Shown here: piece by piece, positions 32,085-39,851 of the stretch
Layout of the letters: every line of letters begins with the position of its first letter
How positions within the stretch are numbered: position 1 is the first letter of the stretch
DNA from: Paenibacillus soyae
GTDB lineage: Bacteria > Bacillota > Bacilli > Paenibacillales > Paenibacillaceae
Length of the DNA stretch: 64,000 nt
NCBI RefSeq assembly: GCF_024623455.1
Contig: NZ_JANIPJ010000001.1
Location: 186,001 to 250,000 of the forward strand
Direction of reading: 5' to 3'
The notes under the pieces: model-generated
What the model was told of the DNA's origin: nothing
Database searches by the model: none
Seen by the model: only the letters and a program-made list of their open reading frames with translations
Translations under genes and position numbers: made by a program

Positions 32085-34820
32085 ATGCGAAAGATCCCGT
32101 TAGTTATGTTCCTTCTGGCCGTCTCGGCCGTGCTTGGATGGTTTGTCTATGCGAATCACGAGGCGCTGTCCACGCCGCCGTACGAGAAGGAACGGCCGCT
32201 GAGCTACCTGTCCAAAGCCGCGTCGAACGCGGAGGGCCGATTGGTCGCGATCGCCGATTCGAGGCGGGAGCTCGTACAGTTCGACGAGGCGAACGTGGAG
32301 ATCAGCCATACGGAAGCGCCCGTCGAAGAGGGCAGCAGCCACGGCTTCACGGAGGTGGCCGCCGCGGCCGACGGATCGGTCGTCGCGCTGGATACGGTGC
32401 TCGACGATTACGGATTATACGTTGTTGAAGAGCGTCTATACCGATACGCTCCCGAATCGGAAGAAGGCATCCTGCTGTATGCCTTCCAGGGAAGCGGGAG
32501 CAATATGCGAGTCGGTCAAATGAAGGGGCTTCAGACAGCCGGGGAGCATGTCTACTACTATATTGACGAGCAGTCGAGCGTCGGCTTGTTCCGAATCGCG
32601 CTAAGCGGAGGACAGCCGGAGGAGGTATTCCGGTTCAAGCTGCCCGAGAACCGGTATTTGTCCGAAATTACCGGCTACGAGCCGGGACAAATTTACTACT
32701 CGACGAAACGGGGCTCGATCTATCACGTTCTGCAGGACGGAACCAGCGAGAAAGCGTATCCGCTGGAAGGAACGGACCGGACGAACCGCAACTTCCCCGA
32801 ATCGCTGGCTCTGCATGACGGGCGGATCTACTTCATCGACCGTCTCGTGAACGCGGTGGTCAGCTTCAAGGCCGCGGATTACGGCGACTTAAGAACGGAG
32901 CTGTCGGAGGAAGAGCTGTCGGTCAAATCGGACGGCGCCGAGTATCTGGAGCTGATGGATATGACGCTTGGTCCGGACGGGGGCATGCACCTCGTGCTCG
33001 ACGACCGGGTTGTCATCGTGCACGGAGACAGCGCCAGGGTCGCGTCCAAGCTTTCATACCGGGCAGCCGACTACCGCATGGGATGGATGGTATGGTCGGC
33101 GGCGGCGCTGCTTACCGCGACTGTCGCCTTCTTGCTGCACATCTTCTACGTGCATGCTCTGCGCAGGAGGATCTCTTTATTTTTCAAGCAGGTGTTCGCG
33201 ATCGTGCCGATTCTCGTGATCTCGATGTTCATGCTCTCGAATTTCATCTACGACAGCTTCTCCGCGCGCATGGAGGACGAGATGCAGAGGCAGCTGACGC
33301 TGCTCGCCCGCAACGGGGAAGCGTTGATCGACGGAGATCAGCTGAAGAGGCTTGGGTCTCCCGAAGATTACATGAATGAAGATTACCGCGCCATACAAGC
33401 GAAGATGAATTTCCTGTTCGAGAACGAAGATCCTTCCGTCCGGTCAGGCCTGTACAGCACGCTGTACAAATACGAGAACGGCGAATTTTTTGTCATGATG
33501 GACGATGACGACGGGGTCAATATGTTCAAGCCGTACCCGCCGAACGAAGGAAGCGTGCGCGTAACGGATTTCGGAGAAGTGTATTCAGACCGATGGGAGG
33601 ACGCGACCGGCAAATGGTTGTACGCGATCGGGCCGATCTACGATTCGGGCGGCGAGATCGTCGGCGTCTACGAGACGGGCAGGGACCTGAACGTGCTTCA
33701 TCAATCCAACGAGACGATATACAAGAGCATTCTTCGGAACATCGGCCTGATCAGCCTTATCATTCTTGCGCTGGTGCTTGCCGTCACCTTCTGGCTCCTG
33801 CGATCGCTGCGCAAGCTGCGCCGCAGCGTCATGGAGATGGCAAGCGGCAACTGGGACGTTCGCGTCCATATTCGGTCGCAGGACGAGGTCGGCGACTTGG
33901 GCGAGCAATTCAACCTCATGGCCCAGCATATCCGGACTTATATTAAGGATATAACGACGTTCAGCGAAGCGTCCCATCGGTTCGTGCCGCAGCAAATATT
34001 CAAGTATCTCGGCAAAAAAGGAATAACCGAGGTTCACCTCGGCGATCAAGTGCAGGGCAACATGTCCGTGATGGTATCGAACATCCGCTCCTTCAATCAG
34101 CTCTCCAAGCAGCTGTCGCCGAAGCAAAACTTCGACTTCATGAACGGCTTCCTGAAGCGGTTCAGTCCTTATGTGCGAACGGAAGAGGGACTCATTAGCA
34201 AATATTTGGGAGCCGGCTTCATGGCGTTGTTCCCGAGAAGAGCCGAAGACGCGATTCGCGCCGCCATCGCGATCCGAAGAGAGCTGGTCGGCTACAACGA
34301 GAGTTTGCGCGCGGCCGGATACGCGCCGGTCGATTTGGGGATGGCCCTTCATAAAGGCCCGCTCATGCTCGGCATCGTCGGAGAAGAACAACGGATGGAA
34401 GGCAACGTCATATCGGACGACGTGAACGTTACCGCGGCTCTGGAGCGATTGTCCGAGACGATGGGCGCGTCAATCTTAGTCACCAAGTCGTTCTTCGATC
34501 AGCTTCGCGCTCCGGAGCGAATTCGCCACCGTTATCTTGGACGAATCGGGTTCGGCGGCAAAGAAGAGTCGCTGGAGCTTATCGACGTGTACGAGGGAGA
34601 CTCGGACAACGAGAGGCAGCTGAAGGATCGGACGAAAGCGATGTTCGAGAGAGGAATCGAGCTCTGCCAGGAAGGCCGGTTCTTCGACGCCAGGGAAACG
34701 TTCATCGAAGTGATCAAAATCAATCGGTTCGATAAAGCCGCCAAGCTCTATTTCTATCTATGCGACGAATATTACCAAAGCGGCTCGTCGGAGGGCTGGA
34801 ACGGCACGCTGGCCGTATGA
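32085..34820 (+). CDS. Membrane sensor with HAMP and catalytically degenerate class III cyclase domain
   Basis: The product is about 911 residues from ATG 32085, eleven bases after GGAAAG (ATG 32076 possible). It has an N-terminal helix (LVMFLLAVSAVLGWFVYA), a large propeller-like extracellular region (about 30-330), two or three membrane helices (about 330-400), a second extracellular domain, another helix (about 545-570), a HAMP (LRKLRRSVMEMASGNWDV), a cyclase domain (about 655-840) and a short TPR-like tail. The usual metal Asp residues appear as Asn in SNIRSFNQLS and Ala in YLGAGFMALF. The transition-state Arg site reads NVTAALE. It probably makes no cAMP or cGMP and acts as a receptor or allosteric domain. 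Confidence 0.8.
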   Translation: MRKIPLVMFLLAVSAVLGWFVYANHEALSTPPYEKERPLSYLSKAASNAEGRLVAIADSRRELVQFDEANVEISHTEAPVEEGSSHGFTEVAAAADGSVVALDTVLDDYGLYVVEERLYRYAPESEEGILLYAFQGSGSNMRVGQMKGLQTAGEHVYYYIDEQSSVGLFRIALSGGQPEEVFRFKLPENRYLSEITGYEPGQIYYSTKRGSIYHVLQDGTSEKAYPLEGTDRTNRNFPESLALHDGRIYFIDRLVNAVVSFKAADYGDLRTELSEEELSVKSDGAEYLELMDMTLGPDGGMHLVLDDRVVIVHGDSARVASKLSYRAADYRMGWMVWSAAALLTATVAFLLHIFYVHALRRRISLFFKQVFAIVPILVISMFMLSNFIYDSFSARMEDEMQRQLTLLARNGEALIDGDQLKRLGSPEDYMNEDYRAIQAKMNFLFENEDPSVRSGLYSTLYKYENGEFFVMMDDDDGVNMFKPYPPNEGSVRVTDFGEVYSDRWEDATGKWLYAIGPIYDSGGEIVGVYETGRDLNVLHQSNETIYKSILRNIGLISLIILALVLAVTFWLLRSLRKLRRSVMEMASGNWDVRVHIRSQDEVGDLGEQFNLMAQHIRTYIKDITTFSEASHRFVPQQIFKYLGKKGITEVHLGDQVQGNMSVMVSNIRSFNQLSKQLSPKQNFDFMNGFLKRFSPYVRTEEGLISKYLGAGFMALFPRRAEDAIRAAIAIRRELVGYNESLRAAGYAPVDLGMALHKGPLMLGIVGEEQRMEGNVISDDVNVTAALERLSETMGASILVTKSFFDQLRAPERIRHRYLGRIGFGGKEESLELIDVYEGDSDNERQLKDRTKAMFERGIELCQEGRFFDARETFIEVIKINRFDKAAKLYFYLCDEYYQSGSSEGWNGTLAV

Positions 34821-34842
34821 CATAATGAAGGAGAGAAGCAGC

Positions 34843-35340
34843 ATGCTGGTCAAGCAATATCAAATCGAACGACTGACGGAGCGAAGGGATGCCGAGGAGG
34901 TCTCCGCGTTCATGATGTCGGACCAATCCTTCGACGATACGAGATATACGCCCGGCGAGCTCCGGCACTTCCGCGAGCTACCCTTCCGTGCGGCGGACGG
35001 AGAATTCATCTTCTGGTACGCGCGGAACGAGGAAGGCAAAGTGATCGGAATCAACGTCATGGGGGAGAACGAGCAGCAGACGGGCGGCTACCGCTGGGAA
35101 TATCTTGTCGTTCACCGCGACTACCGCAAGCTTGGCGTCGCGGCCGGGTTCCTGGAGGAGATGTACCGTTACTTGGCCGAGGTTAAGGCCAGATATATCG
35201 AGGGATGCAGCTGCGATTTGCCGGAGTACAAGACGATTCAAGGCATGTTCGAGCGCCAGGGATTTACGCTGATCGGCCGAATTCCGGATTATTATTACGA
35301 AGGAGAAGACCGGTTAATCTATTATCGTAAGCTGGTTTAA
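34843..35340 (+). CDS. GNAT-family N-acetyltransferase
   Basis: The product is 165 residues. Strand beta-4 (GYRWEYLVVHRDYRKLGVAA) carries the acetyl-CoA-binding R/Q-x-x-G-x-G/A loop in the form RKLGVAAG, followed by FLEEMYRYLAEV. The substrate is unknown. ATG 34843 lies eight bases after AAGGAGA; ATG 34825 is an alternative. It starts 22 bases after the cyclase-like gene and lies ten bases before the transporter fusion, so all three are probably one operon. Confidence 0.8.
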   Translation: MLVKQYQIERLTERRDAEEVSAFMMSDQSFDDTRYTPGELRHFRELPFRAADGEFIFWYARNEEGKVIGINVMGENEQQTGGYRWEYLVVHRDYRKLGVAAGFLEEMYRYLAEVKARYIEGCSCDLPEYKTIQGMFERQGFTLIGRIPDYYYEGEDRLIYYRKLV

Positions 35341-35350
35341 AAATAAAACT

Positions 35351-38300
35351 ATGAATGCCATATTACGTTTAGTAGGTGCCCGTCCGGAGGATCAGCGCAA
35401 GCTGCTCCTGATGGCACCTGTTTTTTTTGTATGCGGCATCGCGGAGATGCTCAACTATAACAGCTTCATGACGTTGTTCAACCAGCGCTTCGGAAGCGAA
35501 TATTTGCCCTATGTCTACGCGGCGGAAGCTATCATTCTGCCTCTGGAGGCATGGCTCCTCGCCTGGCTCGCGGCCAAGCTGCCGAAGCCCAAGCTGATGC
35601 GCGTCATGTACGGCATGCTGATCGGCATCGTTGCGGGCTGCGCGGCCGCGCTGATCGCATTCGCCATCGCGGGGGCGGACATCCGTTGGTTCTACCCGGT
35701 GCTGTTCATCGCGTCGAGCTTCGTCGTCCGGCAGCAGACGATTCTGCTGTGGAGTCTCGCGATCGACGCATGTCCGACGCAGCAAGCCAAGCGGCTAATG
35801 CCGGTGTTCGTCGGCTCGGCGACGCTCGGCGGCGTCGCGGCGGGCCTGCTGGCTCAGCTGATCAGCCTGGCTTTCGGTCCGGAAGCGATCTACGCAGCCG
35901 GCTGCGCGCTGCTGCTCGCCGCCTGGCCGAACTACAGAAAAGTCATCTCGGCCTATCTGGTGCCGCTGTCGCTCAAGCTGACTACCTCAGTCTCCAAGCC
36001 GCAGGATGAGGAAGCGTCGGCGGGCAAGGTATTCAAGCAGGCGCTGAGCTCGCCGTTCCTGCTGACCGTCATTCTGCTCATGACGTTTATGCCGGGCTTG
36101 TACTTCCTCATGGAATACGAGTTTCTGAACGTGGCGAAAACCAGCTACGCAACCGAGCAACAGTTCAGCCGTTTTTTCGGTCTCGTGACGACTGTCCTGT
36201 TCGTGCTCGCGTTCTTGCTCCAGCTAGTGTCCGGGAAGCTGATGGCCAGGCTGGGAGCCAGCCATATGCTGACGATGATTGCAGGCGTATATGTGCTGTC
36301 GTTTGCGGGGGCGGTCCTGTTCATCGACGGCGCCGCCGCGCTGCCGATTGTATCGGCCGGGTACATGCTGCTGTATTTGCTGCTGTACTATACCGCGGAG
36401 CCGTCTTACCAATTGTTCTTTAAAACGCTGCCGCTCGCGCAGCGGGACAGCTACCGGTATGCAGCTCAAGGCATCGCGGCGTCGGCCGGCATTCTCATTG
36501 GGGCGGGTCTCCAGTTCATGCACGCCGGATTCGGCGTTTCCTGGACGATTCTGTCGCTCATCGGATTGATCGGAGCGGGCTTCCTGCTCGCTCTAGCCTG
36601 GTACGGCCGCCGCTTGTACATAAGGGAGCTCGTTCGCAGCGTCAGCACGATGAGCGCGGCGGACATGGCCGAATCGATGGAGGAGATCGGCAGGAACGGC
36701 GCCGCGCTGGCGGAGGCAAGGCGCATGCTGAAGCATCCGTCTTCCTCGGCCAAAGAAATCGCGCTTCAAATTATCGGGCCCCTCCAGAATCCGAAGGATC
36801 TGCCCGACCTGCTGCCGCTCCTGGATGACGACCATTACCGGATACGGATCGAAGCGCTCAAGGCGATGAACTTGGAGCATGCCGATCTTCAGGCGCTCGT
36901 GAAGGTGGCTAGCTTCCTGGAGGACCCCGACGACGAGCTGCGGGCGGAAGGGGTGAAGGCGATTGCCCGGATGAAGCATCTGGAGGAGCAAGCGTTCTTC
37001 TTCCTGCGCCAGAAGCTTCTTGACCGGCACCCCGGCGTCGTCGCCGAAGCCGTTAAGGCGATGTATTCGTTTCACCGCGAGCAGAGCTACAAAGCTTGCG
37101 CCGAGGTGATCGAACGGATCTTGAGCGTTGGGGGAGAGACCGCGGTTTATATGTGCCGCGTCGTGGCGGACTTAAAGCTGGACGCGTATATCCCGCAGCT
37201 CATGGACATGCTCGGCGACCTGCACCCCGCGGCGAGAGTGGCGGCGACGGAGAGTCTTGGCCGGCTCGGACACGCCGATCTTGTGCCGGTGCTGATCGAC
37301 GGACTGGCGTTTATGGACGAGGAGATGCTGGCGGTATCGACGCAAGCGTTCATCGATATCGGACCGGCTGCCGTCCAGCCTCTCACGGAGAGCTTGCCGC
37401 AAGCGTCGCCCAAACACTTTGGCGCAGCGGTTCATTCGCTGTCCATGCTGATGGAGGAGGAAGAGGTGCGCGAGGTCCTTGCGGCGGATGGCGTTGCCCG
37501 CCTGTCCGCGCTCGAGCAAGCCGCGGCTTATTCCGAAGCGCTGCGCGCGCTCGGAAGGGAGGAGCTGGCGCAGCTCGCGTCCATGCGCTGGGAGGAGGCG
37601 CGCCGGTCCTTGTTCGGAGGCCTATGGAGCATTCAGTCCAGGCTTGGGGACGAAAACGCGGTCATCCATATTCGGACGGCTATCGAATCGGGCGACGAAG
37701 AGGCGCGCAGCAACGCCCAGGAAGTATTGGCGGAAGGCTTTGGCGACCGGAGATTATCGCAAGCGATCGCGGCTTTCATCGAGCGTTCCGATGCTGTCGT
37801 CGGCGGTTTGGCGGAAGCTGACGCGAAGGCAAAGCTGATGGAAGCACTGCGAGAGAGCGATGATTGGTGGCGCGAGATGGCCATGGCCGCGCTTAGCGAG
37901 AATGGAGGGAACGGCAGCATGTCGAACGAGGGGCTTATGATGAGCCGATTGAATAAGGTCGTATTTCTAAAGCAGGTTCCGTACTTTGCGGATCTGTCTC
38001 TGGAGGAGCTCGGTCTGATCGCCAACGTGGCTTCGGAGGAGAACGTTTCCGACGAAGAAGCGCTGCTGCGCAGAGGCGAGCCTCATTCCTCCATGTACGT
38101 TATCGTGGACGGAAACATCGAGCTGACGAGCGTATCCGCCGCCGGCTGGGAGGGCACGATAGGCGTGCTCGGCCCTGGAGATGTCTGCGGCGTCACCTCC
38201 GCGCTCGACGGAACGCCTTCGACGGTCACGGCTCAATCCTTGCTCGGAGACACGAAGGTGCTTCGGCTGTCGGGCGATGACGTATCGAGGCTCGTGCGGC

Positions 38301-38389
38301 TGTATCCGGAAATCGGCATCGGCCTTCTCCGCGCTTCCTTCGCGCGGATCCGCCTGCTGGAAGAGATGATGATGAGAATCGACAGCTAA
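35351..38389 (+). CDS. MFS/ATP-ADP-translocase-like transporter fused to HEAT repeats and a cNMP-binding-like domain
   Basis: The product is 1012 residues. About 1-430 holds roughly twelve membrane helices of MFS or nucleotide-translocase type (VFFVCGIAEMLNYNSFMTLF, then AIILPLEAWLLAWLAAKLPK). About 440-860 is a series of HEAT-like repeats (LPDLLPLLDDDHYRIRIEAL, ARVAATESLGRLGHADLVPV). About 870-1005 is a Crp-type cyclic nucleotide domain. Its binding cassette reads GDVCGVTSALDGTPSTVTA, lacking the usual Glu and Arg contacts. No Shine-Dalgarno precedes the ATG, so translation may rely on coupling. Pairing with the dead cyclase suggests both arms evolved away from cAMP. Confidence 0.8.
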   Translation: MNAILRLVGARPEDQRKLLLMAPVFFVCGIAEMLNYNSFMTLFNQRFGSEYLPYVYAAEAIILPLEAWLLAWLAAKLPKPKLMRVMYGMLIGIVAGCAAALIAFAIAGADIRWFYPVLFIASSFVVRQQTILLWSLAIDACPTQQAKRLMPVFVGSATLGGVAAGLLAQLISLAFGPEAIYAAGCALLLAAWPNYRKVISAYLVPLSLKLTTSVSKPQDEEASAGKVFKQALSSPFLLTVILLMTFMPGLYFLMEYEFLNVAKTSYATEQQFSRFFGLVTTVLFVLAFLLQLVSGKLMARLGASHMLTMIAGVYVLSFAGAVLFIDGAAALPIVSAGYMLLYLLLYYTAEPSYQLFFKTLPLAQRDSYRYAAQGIAASAGILIGAGLQFMHAGFGVSWTILSLIGLIGAGFLLALAWYGRRLYIRELVRSVSTMSAADMAESMEEIGRNGAALAEARRMLKHPSSSAKEIALQIIGPLQNPKDLPDLLPLLDDDHYRIRIEALKAMNLEHADLQALVKVASFLEDPDDELRAEGVKAIARMKHLEEQAFFFLRQKLLDRHPGVVAEAVKAMYSFHREQSYKACAEVIERILSVGGETAVYMCRVVADLKLDAYIPQLMDMLGDLHPAARVAATESLGRLGHADLVPVLIDGLAFMDEEMLAVSTQAFIDIGPAAVQPLTESLPQASPKHFGAAVHSLSMLMEEEEVREVLAADGVARLSALEQAAAYSEALRALGREELAQLASMRWEEARRSLFGGLWSIQSRLGDENAVIHIRTAIESGDEEARSNAQEVLAEGFGDRRLSQAIAAFIERSDAVVGGLAEADAKAKLMEALRESDDWWREMAMAALSENGGNGSMSNEGLMMSRLNKVVFLKQVPYFADLSLEELGLIANVASEENVSDEEALLRRGEPHSSMYVIVDGNIELTSVSAAGWEGTIGVLGPGDVCGVTSALDGTPSTVTAQSLLGDTKVLRLSGDDVSRLVRLYPEIGIGLLRASFARIRLLEEMMMRIDS

Positions 38390-38429
38390 CGTTAAGCAGT
38401 CGGGGCTTAGCCTAGTCCATTGCCATGTA

Positions 38430-38458
38430 TTGCATCTGAGGACCGCATTGCATATAAT
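38430..38458 (+). promoter_or_regulatory. Promoter of the T-box-pheST operon
   Basis: TTGCAT (38430-38435) and TATAAT (38453-38458) are 17 bases apart, directly upstream of the T-box leader. Confidence 0.65.
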
Positions 38459-38479
38459 AGGAATAATGTTTGAGACATA

Positions 38480-38756
38480 TTGCGACAAGCAACGATGGAG
38501 AACAGTAAGCAGAGATCCGATCGCACAGGGAGAGAACGCCGCAGATTGAGAGCGTTCTTGCTTGAATCCGGACTGCCGAATTCGCTCCGGAGCATGCTCC
38601 TGAACCTCCTTGGCCCGACGGCCCGGAGCAAGTAGGGTGACACGGTTCCCGCCGTTACCGGGACTTAAGGATCGCGTAGACGATGGTTGTCCGCGCGGTT
38701 GAAATTAGGGTGGTACCACGGTTCTTCCGTCCCTTCGGGGAGGAAGAGCCTTTTTT
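38480..38756 (+). ncRNA. T-box riboswitch, phenylalanine-specific
   Basis: The leader contains the T-box core AGGGTGGTACCACG at 38707-38720. A terminator follows: GGTTCTTCC...TTCG...GGAAGAGCC, then TTTTTT, ending at 38756. In stem I the specifier region reads GAATTCGCTCC, with TTC (Phe) at 38581-38583. Uncharged tRNA-Phe binding would stabilise the antiterminator and allow pheST transcription. The 5' boundary is approximate. Confidence 0.92.
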
Positions 38757-38791
38757 GTGTTTTGGAAGACATTATTTTGGAGGCGATGAAT

Positions 38792-39826
38792 GTGAAAGAA
38801 AGACTGGAGGAACTACGCGGCGAAGCGCTGCAGGAGCTGCAGGGCGTGGAGTCGCCGCAGGCGCTGAACGATCTGCGCGTCAAATATTTGGGCAAAAAGG
38901 GCGCCTTGACGGAAATTCTTCGCGGCATGGGCGGCCTTAGCGCCGAGGAGCGTCCGATTATCGGCCAAGTGGCGAACGACGTGCGCGGGGCGATCGAAGC
39001 CGTCATCGAGGAGAAGGCGGCTGCGTTCCAGCAAGCCGAAACGAACAACCGTCTGCTCGCCGAGACGATCGACGTGACGCTGCCGGGCAAGAAGCTGCCG
39101 ACCGGCGCGTTGCATCCGCTGAACAAGGTCGCTCAGGAGATTGAAGATATTTTCGTAGGGCTCGGCTATTCCATCGCGGAAGGTCCCGAGGTCGAGACGG
39201 ACTACTACAACTTCGAAGCGCTGAACCTGCCGAAGAACCATCCGGCCCGCGACATGCAGGACTCCTTCTACGTAACGGAAGACATTCTGATGAGGACGCA
39301 TACGTCCCCCGTTCAGGTCCGCACCATGAAGGCTAAGGAAGGAATGACGCCAGTGAAGGTCATCTGCCCGGGCAAGGTATACCGGAGAGACGACGACGAC
39401 GCGACCCACTCGTTCCAGTTCAATCAAATCGAAGGCCTTGTCATCGGCAAAGGCATCCGGATGAGCGACCTGAAGGGCACGCTGCTGCAATTCGTTCAGC
39501 AAATGTTCGGCGCCCAGGCGCAAATTCGGCTTCGCCCAAGCTTCTTCCCGTTCACCGAGCCGAGCGCCGAGGTTGACGTCACGTGCGTGCAATGCGGCGG
39601 CCATGGCTGCCGGATGTGCAAGCAGACGGGCTGGCTCGAAATTCTCGGCTGCGGCATGGTCCATCCTCGCGTGCTCGAGATGGGCGGCTACGATCCGGAG
39701 GAAGTAACCGGCTTCGCGTTCGGCATGGGCGTCGAGCGGATCGCTTTGCTCAAATACGGCATCGACGACATCCGCCATTTCTACACGAACGATCTGCGCT
39801 TCCTGGGCCAATTCGCGAGAATGTGA
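38792..39826 (+). CDS. pheS: Phenylalanyl-tRNA synthetase alpha subunit
   Basis: The product is 344 residues, equal in length to the B. subtilis enzyme when GTG 38792 is used. That start lies eight bases after TTGGAGG; ATG 38786 is only about two bases from it. An N-terminal coiled-coil tRNA-binding arm precedes the class II catalytic core. Motif 2 lies in [20 protein letters not shown], and motif 3 is [18 protein letters not shown]. The [12 protein letters not shown] stretch has four Cys, as in related PheS. It charges tRNA-Phe as an alpha2beta2 tetramer with PheT, encoded 26 bases downstream, under T-box control. Confidence 0.98.
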   Translation: MKERLEELRGEALQELQGVESPQALNDLRVKYLGKKGALTEILRGMGGLSAEERPIIGQVANDVRGAIEAVIEEKAAAFQQAETNNRLLAETIDVTLPGKKLPTGALHPLNKVAQEIEDIFVGLGYSIAEGPEVETDYYNFEALNLPKNHPARDMQDSFYVTEDILMRTHTSPVQVRTMKAKEGMTPVKVICPGKVYRRDDDDATHSFQFNQIEGLVIGKGIRMSDLKGTLLQFVQQMFGAQAQIRLRPSFFPFTEPSAEVDVTCVQCGGHGCRMCKQTGWLEILGCGMVHPRVLEMGGYDPEEVTGFAFGMGVERIALLKYGIDDIRHFYTNDLRFLGQFARM

Positions 39827-39851
39827 CGATAGAGAGAAGGGACGAGAAGAG

